NCBI GenBank assembly: GCA_021234155.1
Contig: JAJEKV010000113.1
Span: 2,276,325 to 2,340,324, forward strand
DNA length: 64,000 bases
From: Isoetes taiwanensis
Taxonomy: Eukaryota; Streptophyta; Lycopodiopsida; Isoetales; Isoetaceae
Direction: 5' to 3'
Below are positions 10,451 through 21,587 of the stretch, one piece after another. The notes beneath the pieces were generated by a model. The model saw only the letters and a list, made by a program, of their open reading frames with translations. It was not told where the DNA came from and searched no databases. Position numbers and translations under genes: made by a program. Position 1 is the stretch's first letter; the number at the start of each line of letters is the position of its first letter.

Positions 10451-11944
10451 TACAAGGGAGTCTGGATCAAGCAGTTGGCTGATCTAGGATATGGAGCAGT
10501 TGGACGGGCACCTAACAGGGCTGTACAATCACTGCTGTGTCTGGTTCCAAATCCAGAGATACACGGAATCATTCTTCGACTTAATAGGAGTCTGCCACCT
10601 CAGGCTTATTCACATGTGGTTCACTTAGGATTCACTGCCTGGTTGGACCTTTTCCTTAGGCTGGATGGGCTTGGTATGGGGGCCCTTGAATGTGAGCCAA
10701 TTCTACAGCAGATTTTCAGTGACATGCCAAATATTCTTGCTGACCGGACTGACCTGGACGATATGCTGGCAATTGAATGCAAAGCCGGTGTGGCATTCCT
10801 GGAAAAGGTTAACAAGGTTAAGGATAAGGACAAGACCTTTAATAGTGATCCGATGCTAAATGAAAAACCGACACCAGGGTTCACTAAGTTCATACCAAAG
10901 GAGGACCTGGAAATCATGAAAATGGATGGTGATTATAGCCAGGCTACTCCAATCGTGGAGTGCAATGAGGATCTGGTAAGGTTAACCTTACACAATTGTC
11001 TCTGATTCCCCATTATCTCAGAGATGGCAATTGAATGGCTTGGGGAAGAGTTTGACCATGGGTTGTGGCGCAGCCAAAATTTCAGCACTCTTGCTCCCAT
11101 AAATCCACAAGCTTGGATTATGATTGCTGGCCTGACTAATGACCACTTAGTGGAAGTTGATGAAGCTGCCAAGAACTTGACAAAATTGATCGATAAGGAA
11201 GAGGTGGAGTTTCCCTTTGGGACAAACCTGTTTGATAAGCAGTGTCAAAACAATAACGGTACCACTATATTTATCAAAGCACACATGGCTTATCCGGGCA
11301 TTAAAAGGGAATACAATTATTTACACAGGATCTGGAGATCATTCAGTCCGTACTTCAAGTGCAATTGTACTGATTCCAATGTCTGCAAGGACTCTATAAC
11401 CTGGTTTGATCAGGCCATTTGGTTTGCATGCAACCATCTAGATCTGATATACCCGAGGTACTCACCTGCTGGAAGAATGGGTGCTTTTCTGAACTTCATA
11501 CAGCAGAAGCTAAAACGACCTGTGATGGCGCATCTGGTTTACCTCCAAGTGAGGGCTATGATGGTCAGGATTACCAATAAGCTGGTGGATGACCCTGGCT
11601 GTAATCTACATGCCACATTTGGAAAGTGCAAATTAGTGGATGTATGCGAGATGATGATAAAAGACAGGAATTTCGTTTTGGCCAAGCATAACATGGCTAA
11701 GGAGGAGTGCAACAATGATGTACTGGCTATCAACTCAATGAGCAAGCTGGATGATTACATGCCTCCTAGGGTGTCTAGGGCTAGTGCCAGTTCCAGCTGC
11801 CAGCTGGTTGAAAACATCACGGATGTTTCTGATTCCATAGTAAGCTGCACTAAAGATGAAAACTCTGTCTGCAAGGGACCTAAGCCCGGAGATGGTGGAA
11901 GAACAGAAAATATGAAGCAAAACCTTTTAAGGTATTCTACATAG
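10451..11944 (+). pseudogene. ORF1 of family A copy 2, interrupted by one stop
   Basis: Begins at acceptor TTTTTACAG| with TACAAGGGAGTC, which is in phase with the upstream exons and therefore shows the likely ancestral start of this exon. A TGA at 11003-11005 replaces the CGA of copy 1 (CGA to TGA is a C-to-T change), splitting the frame into 10475-11005 and 11024-11944. The remainder matches copy 1, with the consensus DLDD/LAIE region better preserved here than in copy 1 (ADRTDLDD versus ADRTDLTN). Confidence 0.8.
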
Positions 11945-12432
11945 GTAACTTATGATGACACATAGTTCCTGATTACTGAAATAGTCCAAAGTACTAATTC
12001 AGCCTGTTTATACTCATCATGCAAAGATCTTTGCTTTCAATGATGCTCGCATACCACTTACCCATCCGGTTCTTCTTGATTGGAGTAAAGTTCGATATCA
12101 TATTATATTATATGTATACAATGGACCACATGTGGCAAATTTTGGATTATTATAACCTTGTTTTTATGGTTATGATTATGAGCCGAAAGACCGCCTAAAA
12201 CATTTTGATGGCCCTATTTTTTGAAGTGTACTACAACAGTCGACTAAATATAAGAAGTATTGACTAATATTGTGGATTAACTAATAAAGCCCGGTATCTG
12301 GGAAACATAGGACTGAATTTAAGTAAAGAGTGCAGGAAAACCCAAAAAAGAAAGGGGCTCCTTTTCAAAAAATATCACTGTATTTCTATCACTCAAAATT
12401 TATTACAAACTAACTCAAATACATTATCTTAG

Positions 12433-14497
12433 GTGGAAGATGATGGGGAGGATGTTGAAAAAATTATCACCGCTTGCCATGGTGGTAGAAGAATATTATC
12501 TAAAAACATGAGGACTACCATAAAAAGGGTTAGAGTGCATTTCAATTTCTCTTCCAAAATAATGGATTCTATTAATCTGAGAGACACCATCAAAGAATAT
12601 GTGTATATGAGGTTGGGTGATTTTGGTAATCACATCATGCAAAAATACATGTATTGGTCGGAGATATGAGGACCAAATTATAGATCCGGTTTACAAACCA
12701 TTTGGGGTGTTTGCTGATATTAAGATGCCTAGGTGTGTCCGCATCATATGCCGTATGGATAAGTACATTGACCCATTGGTAGGGCATGTGAGAACCATGG
12801 ATCCGAACATTGTCAAATCCAAGAAATTGAGAAATATGTTCAAAAAGGCTTGAATTTCATCCCGCACAAACCGTTAAACATGCATAAATTCATGATCGAC
12901 ATTGGTAATGGAATCGATGAGATGTTCAAAGGTTTTGAGAAAAATGGGGTGGTGCTGCACCCTTATGAAGTTGAGAGCATTAAATGCGGGTTGTTGGAGT
13001 TTATCAAATGCAAAGCCACATCCGTGATAAAGCACACTAGCGGCCGCATGACTTTACTAAAGATGACAGGTTAATAGCCGCCTAAGTTGGTTAACGAAAT
13101 CTATATATCTCTGGCTATTGATAAAGCCTCTAATGTACCCTCATTCATCTCGCCCATGGCACATAAGGGACAAGGCTAGGGAGAGATCAAGGGAAAGGAT
13201 TTTATCGTAATCAATCATGACAGAATGTAATACCGCAGAATATTAACTCAACTTAAGGACATTTTTCAGGTTGGAGTGTCCTCACTCGACGATGCACGCC
13301 ATATTTGCTTGGCTTATTCAAAGCTCACAAAAGCGAAGTATCGGTGGATCACCAATGCCAATAGAACGGTCTTCACGTTGCCTTCCGCAATTGTCACAAG
13401 GGGATTGAGAGATTTGGTCAAGCATTACCCGGAGCATACATGAAAAAGCTTGAAAAATCAATGTACTTTTGCCAGGAAAAGTCAATCCGTATTGGATTGT
13501 TAGTTCTGTGTACGAATTTATGCTGAATTTACCCACAAAAATTACAAGTGTTTTCACTGCCGACATCTCCAAGTGCTATGAAAACATCCCGTTACAGGGA
13601 AAGGATGGAATCTGCACTGTCATAAGTGAAGTAATCAGCTTGGCTATTGACTATTTAAGTGGCAATGGTAAGGAGGTGATGCTTGGGTACAGGGTACTAG
13701 ATGATGATGTTATCTACACCTGGGATTGTGTGAAGCAACCAGGGAAATCTTGGCAATACATGAATAAGGCTGAGTTCTGCAGGCTCAATGTCTGGCTCCT
13801 TAATAATTGTTATATTATACAGGGGGAGAACATATGGAGGCAAGCTTGTGGAATACCTATGGGGTTTTCCTGCTCCCCTGAATGGTGCAATTTATATTTG
13901 TCATTTTTCGAAATGAAGCACATTGAGAGATTGGCTGCTGCTGGAAGATTCCAGGAAATTATAAAATTCAAGGATGCAAGAAGGTATATTGATGACCTTT
14001 GTATCCCGAATGGGGGAGATTTGTCTATGTACTTTCAGCAGAACAAAAACTGTGAGGAATGCTGCAACATATACAATCTGGAGGTCCTGCAAATTAAGGA
14101 TGAGACTCAATACCAAATGAAAGGTAGTGGTCCTGTCATGATAGGTTATAAAGATAATTTTCTAAATGTTACCATTGAAGTGGTAGAACCACAGTCTGGA
14201 CTCTTCATTACAACAAAATACGACAAGAGAGACAAGCTGCCTTTTCAAGTTATGAAGTTTATTCATGCTTCAGGTTGTCGTCCATATTTAAATGCCAACA
14301 GAGTTATTCTGTCCCAAATCCTACCTATACTATATGTGAACAGCAGTCCCATCAGGGCTAAGGAGGATTTGAAAATGCTAATACAAGAATTTGTGAGTAA
14401 TGGCTTTGAACTCCGGGACCTTGTTAAAAGCATAAGCAGACTGATTGAGGGGAATATCTTTCCAGGTTTAATGTTTAACATCAATGAAATAAAATGA
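12433..14497 (+). pseudogene. Reverse transcriptase of family A copy 2, frameshifted
   Basis: The N-terminal third is broken by several 1-2 nt indels between about 12640 and 13470, so it reads only as short overlapping frames. From 13469 the frame is open to the stop and contains the complete catalytic core (FTADISKCYENIPL, GIPMGFSCSP, RYIDDL, FLNV). The indels sit mainly at CTG/CAG words, for example AGCAGGCTGC in copy 1 versus AGCGGCCGC here. Whether this is decay or sequence error is unresolved. Confidence 0.8.
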
Positions 14498-14527
14498 TCA
14501 ATGTGTATTCTACTTCTGGGTAAGGAT

Positions 14528-14607
14528 GTAGGACCCTTCCTTTTATAGGGGGGTCCTACCTCGAATCCCCTATAAAATGATGGGCCTTACATCCCGAGGG
14601 AGGGATG
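14528..14607 (+). promoter_or_regulatory. 3' UTR pseudoknot and hairpin, family A copy 2
   Basis: Same pairings as copy 1: GTAGGACCC (14528-14536) with GGGTCCTAC (14551-14559), the loop with CCCCTATAAAA (14567-14577), and CATCCC (14590-14595) with GGGATG (14602-14607). Confidence 0.7.
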
Positions 14608-14612
14608 TGGGA

Positions 14613-14713
14613 GAAGAAGAAGAAGAAGAAGAAGAAGAAGAAGAAGAAGAAGAAGAAGAAGAAGAAGAAGAAGAAGAAGAAGAAGAAGAAGAAGAAGAAG
14701 AAGAAGAAGAAGA
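14613..14713 (+). repeat. (GAA)n junction between A2 and B1
   Basis: About 33 GAA units; the following element begins GAGAATATTCTC. Confidence 0.95.
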
Positions 14714-15681
14714 GAATATTCTCTCTGGATCTTCAAGTCTTAAGATAAGTTTTCATGAATTTTGCTGCTAGACATGGTTGTTCTTATAAGGGTCCTAAGG
14801 AAATGAAATATCTTTCAAATCCATGATTTGGAACTATGAAAACTATTCATAGATGTCATGATATTAAATATGGTCTACATGGTTTAAATATGGGCCATAT
14901 AGTTTAATGGTCAAAAAGGTTAGGATATGGAATATTGTTGCATTTTGGAAAGTCTATGCAAAATGATTTATGGGCTTGCAAAAGTGGCTAAGATGTGGTA
15001 ACTCACGAAATAGTTATTGGTTAACCCTTGGGGTATTTAAATTGGGATGTTGAACTTTATTTCTTCTTTGAAAGTGTGCATGTTTGCCACTTGTTGCCTT
15101 TAAGAAAAATAGGTTGCATGTCTATGCTTTTATTATGTGGACCACATAAAAATGATGCTAGGATTTGGAGCTTCGTCTACTTTCAATAGATTGTTGGCAA
15201 AAAGCCAAGTTTTGGTAAAGGCAAAAAGCAATAAAATGGTTTACATGCTTAGATATGTGCGTATAATAATAATGATGGCGATTGCGGTGAAAGGGCCAAT
15301 TGTGGCTTTGTAGCTTCACATGCTTTTTAGAGAACAGATATATTGAAAGGTGACACCTTACGAAATTAAAAAATGAAAAATAGAGTGATAATAGACTTTG
15401 ACTCGAATAAGGAAACTTTTTTAGGGTTGCAGCCTACAGGTCGTCTGCGGCAGCTATGGATTATGGTTCAGCAGGCAGGATTTGGAGCACAACTCGAAGC
15501 ACATAAGTCCGCCGTAAGCATTCATTATGGTAGGTAACTTCATTCCTACAGTAAATGCTTGGGTTTATAAGGAAATGGCAGACCATTTTGTAGTGGCAAA
15601 CACAAGAGTTGAGAGATCTGGCGATAGTTGTGGCGCCTTACTCTGTGGTAATATAAGTGGATCTAAAGGCTTGCTAACAGG

Positions 15682-15844
15682 ATGCCGAAAGGTGTCTGAG
15701 CCAATCCCCGGGCAAAATAAGAAAGCTCTACAAGCTAATAATTTCCAGTTCAAGAAGTCCAGGCACCCAATTACGAGTGGGAAGCAAAATAACCTGGTGA
15801 TTGGTGCACGAAGCAAAGCTGATGGCCGTGGTGACTTCAATCAG
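15682..15844 (+). pseudogene. Leader exon of family B copy 1, early stop
   Basis: Starts ATG CCG AAA GGT GTC then TGA, where copy 2 reads TAC GAG CGA. After the damage the frame resumes as KKALQANNFQFKK and ends DFNQ|GTCAGC. The lesion falls at a CTG word (GTGTCTGAGCC versus GTGTCTACGAGCG), so it may be an error rather than a mutation. Confidence 0.6.
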
Positions 15845-16480
15845 GTCAGCTTTGTAATATTTCATGATTCGTTAATATGATGGCGACGTGCTTAAACACG
15901 GATGGTCATTAGATGCGTGAAGATGCTTACATGTTTTACTGATAAAATAAGTCTTATATGATATTTAATTTTGGATAATAGATGAGCTGATTTAGGGCAA
16001 AAATAGATAAGACTAAAAACAGAGATGGCTGAAAATAGGGGGATTAACCGATCTGTTTGTCATAGCTGAATATTAGATTTAAAGCTAACTAATAACAGGG
16101 TTTTGAAAGATATACAGATATATGGATATGTATGATAAGTTGAGGGGCTAATAGATCTATCATAGATGACGGTAACCGGATGTGAAGATAGATTACTTTA
16201 AGGACACTTATGGAAACAACTTAAGATAGAATGATATTGCTATGCTGGCTAAATAAATAGGTGGACTATGGTTCTTGATGGTGCTATTGTTATAACAGAG
16301 ATTTAGACATAATGATTGATAGATTGAGCATATAATGGGTCTGTCTTCATATCTGTTACAGATATATAAATACTGCTGGGGTAAGCAGCAATAAAAGCTA
16401 TGGTTTAAGCTTAATGTTTACTGTGTTATAGCAGCCAAGTCTCATAAATGAGATGGGGCCTAAATCTGGAAAAAACTTAG

Positions 16481-16575
16481 GTGAAGGGCTTAAGAGCCGT
16501 GGTGTCTTATCAAGCACCGTTAACCCTTGTATGCTACCCTCATCAAAGTTAATCTGTTGCATTGTTTGGTTACAG
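16481..16575 (+). pseudogene. Internal small exon of family B copy 1, frame damaged
   Basis: Bounded by ACTTAG|GTGAAGGGC and TTACAG|GTAACC as in the other copies, but 95 nt long and out of frame. The pairing GGTGTCTT (16501-16508) with AAGACACT just inside the intron is complete here. Confidence 0.5.
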
Positions 16576-17161
16576 GTAACCAAGACACTCTCTCCTTGGA
16601 GTTTTTTCAAGTATTTCAGCATATGATTTGGTATCTTGAAAATACATATACAGCAGTACACCAGGGAAGTTGTTACATAAATCTGGTTAAAGTTATGACT
16701 GTTATAAGAAAAGCAAAGAAAAGAAAAATAGTATAAGGTTATTGCTATGACAGATGATGATGTAAAACAGATCACGATAAAGTATGGACACATATATGGT
16801 AAACAGTGATGTCTTCTTTTGATTATGTGATAAATGGAAAAGAATTTGTACGAATTTTGCTTTATTAAAACTGTGATAATGTTAAAATTTTAGGAATTTG
16901 TTAAAGGATACCTTAGATGTGGCCCTTGGTAAAACTTGGGATAGATATATGGGGTTGTGTTTGCATCTTGTATGAAACCTTGTCTTTGTCTTTGTACAAT
17001 GCTTGGTGTAAATCTGGATGTGAATGTAAAAAAGAAGAAAATGTGACTTCTATCTGCTGGAGTTATTCGGCAGACACATCTACTCTTTAACAAATTCTGA
17101 GTTTTATACTTATGTTGGTTTAAAAATTTAGATTGACTAACTATTTACATCTGTGATGTAG

Positions 17162-18667
17162 AAAAAAGTTTCATGGCTGAAGCATTTATTTGACTTGGGA
17201 TATGGGATGGCTGGTGAACCTCCCAACTATGTGGTGCAAGCAGTTATCAGTATGATTCCTAATGCGGAAGTCCATGAGCTGCTGAAGACACTGAGTAAAA
17301 ATCTATCTCCAGGTTCTTTTTCTCCTATCTTACACTTGGGGTTTAGTGCTTGGTTTGAGCTGTTCCTTAAGCTCGATAATGTAGGGATGGGACTAAGGGA
17401 ATGTAGACCTATCCTGGAGCAGATATTTCAGGATATTGAAAATATCTTGGCAGACCGTACCGACCTTGATGACCTGCTGGCTATTGAATGCTGTGCTGGC
17501 ACACAGTATTTAGAAAAGATGCATAACCTGAATGATCATCTATTTGAAAAAGTTGTGGAGAAGGGTAAGCAGACTGAAATTGATTTGGCTGATAATCAAA
17601 ATCAAACTCAAGGATTTGCCAAATTCATCCCTAAGGTTGACATTGACTTGATGAAGAAAGATAAGGAAGCGGCCATGAGAGATAAAATCAATGAAAACTT
17701 GGTTAGGTTGACCCTCAATAACTGTATCAGGTTTCCTATAATATCGGAGATGGCCATTGAGTGGCTGGGTGCTGAGTTTGATCATGGATTATGGAGAAGT
17801 AAGAACTTTGGGACCCTGGCTCCTATAAGTAAGAGTACCTGGAAACTTTTTGCAAACATAAATGATGATGAAGTTGCTGAGGCCATTGCTGCTACCAACA
17901 ATCTTGAGAAATTGTTTGACAGAATTGAAATTGAATTCCCATTTGGAACTGACATCTTTGATAAGGAGTGCAAGAATAATAATGGATGTAATGTGCTTAT
18001 CAAAACACATATGGCTTTCCCTGATGTGAAGAGAGGTTATTCGTATGTGCACCGCATATGGAGAAGCTGGAGTCCATATATTAAATGCAATTGCCAAAAG
18101 GATTCATGTGGGGACACAATAACGTGGTTTGACCAAGCTATATGGTTTATCCTAAACCATCTGGAAATGGTATATCCGAAATATTCACTGGCTGGAAAAA
18201 TGGGATGTTTTCTGCATTTTATACAGACGTATTTGAAGAAACCAATTCTGGCCCATATTGCATATCTGCACTTCAGAGAGACCATGGTTAATATAACCAA
18301 TAAATTGGCCAGTAACCCTGAATGTGACGTTAAAGCAGTCTTTGGAGATGCAAAGATAATTGAGGTCTGTGAAATCATGATTAAAGATGAGGAGTTCATG
18401 GAGAAAAAACTGAACAAAAAGAAAAAAGATGATAAAAACTCCTCTATCTATACACCACAAACAAGTGGTGGCAGTGGAAGCTATATGCCACCTAGGGTAT
18501 CACGAGGCAGCTTGGGGTCTAGCTGCAAAATTATTGAGAATATTGCTGAGTTATCTGATAGCATTGTTGATTGCACCCCTGGACTTGGGTCCGTGAATAA
18601 ACCCAAAGCTGATTACTTTCAGAGGAATGTTGATGGTGTGCAGACCAAGCTCTTCGTTGAAAAGTAA
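17162..18667 (+). CDS. ORF1 protein of family B, unknown function
   Basis: 501 codons from acceptor GATGTAG| (AAA AAA GTT TCA TGG) to TAA. Phase 0 at the acceptor matches the upstream exons. By eye it is well over half identical to family A in its central part (AIEWLG, EFDHGLWRS, ITWFDQAIWF, YMPPRVSRGS). The stop TAA lies inside a perfect donor, GAAAA|GTAAGT, so the end of this frame coincides with a possible splice site. No domain is recognised. An acidic, Lys-rich linker between the AIEC and FIPK blocks differs in length and sequence from family A, as expected for a flexible region. Confidence 0.82.
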   Translation, partial: KKVSWLKHLFDLGYGMAGEPPNYVVQAVISMIPNAEVHELLKTLSKNLSPGSFSPILHLGFSAWFELFLKLDNVGMGLRECRPILEQIFQDIENILADRTDLDDLLAIECCAGTQYLEKMHNLNDHLFEKVVEKGKQTEIDLADNQNQTQGFAKFIPKVDIDLMKKDKEAAMRDKINENLVRLTLNNCIRFPIISEMAIEWLGAEFDHGLWRSKNFGTLAPISKSTWKLFANINDDEVAEAIAATNNLEKLFDRIEIEFPFGTDIFDKECKNNNGCNVLIKTHMAFPDVKRGYSYVHRIWRSWSPYIKCNCQKDSCGDTITWFDQAIWFILNHLEMVYPKYSLAGKMGCFLHFIQTYLKKPILAHIAYLHFRETMVNITNKLASNPECDVKAVFGDAKIIEVCEIMIKDEEFMEKKLNKKKKDDKNSSIYTPQTSGGSGSYMPPRVSRGSLGSSCKIIENIAELSDSIVDCTPGLGSVNKPKADYFQRNVDGVQTKLFVEK

Positions 18668-19335
18668 GTTATAATCTCATATGCTACTAAGTATTGAATA
18701 AAATTAGTCCAAAGTACTGATTTTATTGGCCTAAATGCTATGATTGGCAGGGCTGGTACCAGGTCCAATGCTACCTGAGACCATTGTGATGAACTTATAA
18801 TACTGTTGGTGACATCAAATGCTTTGTTAAAGACATAATATGCGGATATACATATGAATATAGAAGATTTTCTCTAGTACTGGCATAATGCAGCTTTAAC
18901 CTGCACATTGATAATAGTAGTATGTGGTGGCCCGGCTAATATATGCCATATTAATAGGTGTTGATGTGTCACTTGCAACACGAGCATTCAACGCTTGTGT
19001 AATATTAAATTTTTGTTACTCGAACGATGGGCATAATGTATGACTTTTCCAGAATATAATCTTATATATTGTGTAATCGATGTCTTCATTACGTGCTGAT
19101 AAAAGAAAAGTGTGAAATACACATGAAAAAGTATAACGAATTAAGAGCATAGAGAGTATAAAGAGTAAATATAACTGTTGAGAACAAAATATATGAGCTG
19201 TGTATAAGTAACTAGAACCATGTAAATATATGGGATGAGGAATAAAGGATGACATAACAACATGATTATGGTTAAAAATATATGAATTTTTGCTCAATGG
19301 CCAAGGATCTAACTTAAATATATAATTGTCTGCTG

Positions 19336-21411
19336 ATGCAGAGTACTGAAACAAATGACAGAAATATTGGTCGTGGATATGATGGTCGAAAAGCTTTATT
19401 AAAACACACTGGGGAAACAGATGATAAGGTCAGAATACACTTCACTTTCAGTTCCAAAATCATAGACAAAATTAAGATAAGAGAGTTGATCAAGGAAGGG
19501 TTATATGAAAGACTAGGAGACTTTGGATTACACATAATAAATAACACAGGCTGTGGATGGAGATATCAGCAAACATTGATGGAATATGTATACAAACCAT
19601 ACAAGGTTTTTGCGGATGAACAAGTACCTAAATGTATTTGCCATGAGCAGGGAATGAAACCATTCATAGATAATAAGATTGGGCATGTAAGAACAATGGA
19701 TTTGAAGTTTATAAAATCTAAAGAGCTTAGAAACATGTTCAAGAAAGGGCTAAATTTTATACCAGATAAACCATTGATTATGGATGAATTTCTGTATGAT
19801 GTTGAAAGGGGGATCAATGATCTCTTTGATGGGCATGAAAGGAAGGGGAGAATATTACATCCCTATGAAAGAAGAGATATCACAAAATTTCTGGTTAAGA
19901 AAGTCAGTGCGGAAGCCTCCATGGCCATTAAAGCCCAAAGAAAAATCAAGTGTGCATTTTATGATGAGAAGGTTTGTTTATGCCTTAATTGGCTAGTGAG
20001 AAATGTATACACAGCAGGTGTTGATAAGGCCACAAACTGCCCTTCATTCATATGTCCATGGCATATACGTGACATGGCCAAACAAAGACTGCTTGGAAAA
20101 GATTTTGTACAGATTGCTGAAGAGAGGAAATCTGTGATGGACAAACTCGATTATGAGTTAAAAGATTTATTCTCCCTGAACTGTCCATATAATGACAGAT
20201 TGCCATATTTATTGGGTACTTTTAAGGCACACAAGTCTGAATACAGGTGGATTACAAACTCTAACAAAACCATATTTACCCTGCCTGCTAAAATTGTAAC
20301 AAGGGGACTGAAAGGGCTACTGGAGTTTATTCCAAAAGCATTCATGCAGAGGCTCAGTAAGGTTAATATGCTTTTACCTGGAAAGGTGAACCCTTTCTGG
20401 ATTGCTAATTCTATCTATGATGTAATGATTAATCTGCCTACAAAAATGCATACACTATTCACAGCTGACATATCGAAATGCTATGAAAATATTCCATTAG
20501 ATGGGAACGATGGCATCTGCAATGTAATTAGAATGGTCATTGATATGACTGTTGAATACATGAGTGGAAATGGGGCAGAATACAAATTATGGTATAAGAT
20601 CATCAATGATGATGTCTCATTTCTATGGGACAATAAAAAACAGGATGGGATAACATGGAGATGTTTGGACAGACAGGAATTTTTTGAGCTTAATAAATGG
20701 TTATTAGGCCATTGCTACATTATACAAGGTGTAAATGTATGGAGACAGGTATGCGGGATCCCAATGGGATTTTCTTGTTCCCCTGATTGGTGTAATATAT
20801 ATTTGTCATATTTCGAAATGTTACACATTGAGAGACTGGCATACGCTGGCAGATACAATGATATTTTGAGGTTCAAAGATGCGAGAAGGTACATGGATGA
20901 CCTTTGCATACCTAATGGTGGTAATTTGGATGAATTTTTCCAGGAAGGCAAGGATAGGATGGAATGCTTTAATATATATAATCTGAATGTGCTAAGGATA
21001 AAGGACGAAACAGAGTATAGACTGACAGAAGACAACAAGGCTATTGTTGGATTCAAGGGAAATTTTCTCAATGTCACATTTGAGATTATTGATCATGTAT
21101 CTGGATTGTTTTACACGAGGAGATATGATAAGAGAATGAAGTTATCATTTAAAACAGTGAAGTTTATACATGCTACAAGTTGTCGACCATACTTGAATGC
21201 AAGTAGGGTGATTATATCACAAGTGCTACCTTATGTTTATGTCCATAGTAGTCCGATTGCTGCTGCTAAGGATCTGCATATGCTGATCAATGAATTCGTG
21301 GACAACGGATTCAAAAGGGATGATATGCTGGAGAATGTTAGAAGGATGCTTCATTCAAATCAGTTTCCGGGCATTATGTATGACATTAATGACCTAAAGA
21401 AAATGGTATAG
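19336..21411 (+). CDS. Penelope-like reverse transcriptase, family B
   Basis: 691 codons, intact. Motifs: VGHVRTMDL, FKKGLNFIPDKPL, FTADISKCYENIPL (motif A Asp), CGIPMGFSCSPDW, RYMDDL (motif C Asp pair), GNFLNV, and a thumb segment SCRPYLNASRVIISQ. An ATG lies 6 nt upstream of the acceptor GATGCAG|AGTACT, so translation could begin there in unspliced RNA; if spliced, the exon starts at 19342 in phase 0. There is no GIY-YIG domain at either end. Penelope-like RTs are known from animals, protists, algae and a few plants such as conifers and Selaginella; the exact clade here cannot be fixed by eye. Confidence 0.9.
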   Translation: MQSTETNDRNIGRGYDGRKALLKHTGETDDKVRIHFTFSSKIIDKIKIRELIKEGLYERLGDFGLHIINNTGCGWRYQQTLMEYVYKPYKVFADEQVPKCICHEQGMKPFIDNKIGHVRTMDLKFIKSKELRNMFKKGLNFIPDKPLIMDEFLYDVERGINDLFDGHERKGRILHPYERRDITKFLVKKVSAEASMAIKAQRKIKCAFYDEKVCLCLNWLVRNVYTAGVDKATNCPSFICPWHIRDMAKQRLLGKDFVQIAEERKSVMDKLDYELKDLFSLNCPYNDRLPYLLGTFKAHKSEYRWITNSNKTIFTLPAKIVTRGLKGLLEFIPKAFMQRLSKVNMLLPGKVNPFWIANSIYDVMINLPTKMHTLFTADISKCYENIPLDGNDGICNVIRMVIDMTVEYMSGNGAEYKLWYKIINDDVSFLWDNKKQDGITWRCLDRQEFFELNKWLLGHCYIIQGVNVWRQVCGIPMGFSCSPDWCNIYLSYFEMLHIERLAYAGRYNDILRFKDARRYMDDLCIPNGGNLDEFFQEGKDRMECFNIYNLNVLRIKDETEYRLTEDNKAIVGFKGNFLNVTFEIIDHVSGLFYTRRYDKRMKLSFKTVKFIHATSCRPYLNASRVIISQVLPYVYVHSSPIAAAKDLHMLINEFVDNGFKRDDMLENVRRMLHSNQFPGIMYDINDLKKMV

Positions 21412-21434
21412 ATGTGAATATGGCATGTAGGGTT

Positions 21435-21517
21435 GTAGGCCCCCTTCTATCATGGAAGGTGGGGCCTACACCCTACTTCTATTGATAGTTTGGGGCCTGC
21501 TACCTGAGGGAGGGTAG
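21435..21517 (+). promoter_or_regulatory. 3' UTR pseudoknot and hairpin, family B
   Basis: GTAGGCCCC (21435-21443) pairs with GGGGCCTAC (21461-21469). Loop CTATCA (21447-21452) pairs with TGATAG (21483-21488) downstream. CTACC (21500-21504) pairs with GGTAG (21513-21517) around a loop containing GAGGGA. Every helix differs in sequence from family A yet remains paired, which supports the fold. Confidence 0.72.
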
Positions 21518-21522
21518 TGGGA

Positions 21523-21587
21523 GAAGAAGAAGAAGAAGAAGAAGAAGAAGAAGAAGAAGAAGAAGAAGAAGAAGAAGAAGAAGAAGA
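21523..21587 (+). repeat. (GAA)n junction between B1 and B2
   Basis: About 21 GAA units followed by the B-type 5' end. Confidence 0.95.

Larger units (their letters stand above)
7613..14612 (+). mobile_element. Penelope-like retroelement, family A copy 2 (full length, damaged)
   Basis: Collinear with A1 from AAAATAAAAGGAGGAG to GTGGGA plus GAA tail. The sequences are almost identical over most of the length. Differences cluster in the 5' third of the RT exon (about 12640-13470) and many fall on CAG/CTG trinucleotides, so some damage may be base-calling error rather than decay. Confidence 0.85.
14714..21522 (+). mobile_element. Penelope-like retroelement, family B copy 1 (full length)
   Basis: About 6.8 kb with the same order of parts as family A but strongly diverged DNA outside the coding exons. 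The 5' end carries the 12-bp palindrome GAGAATATTCTC and the 3' end is GTGGGA plus GAA tail. ORF1 and RT are both open, making it the best candidate for a recently active copy, except for the damaged leader exon. Confidence 0.85.
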
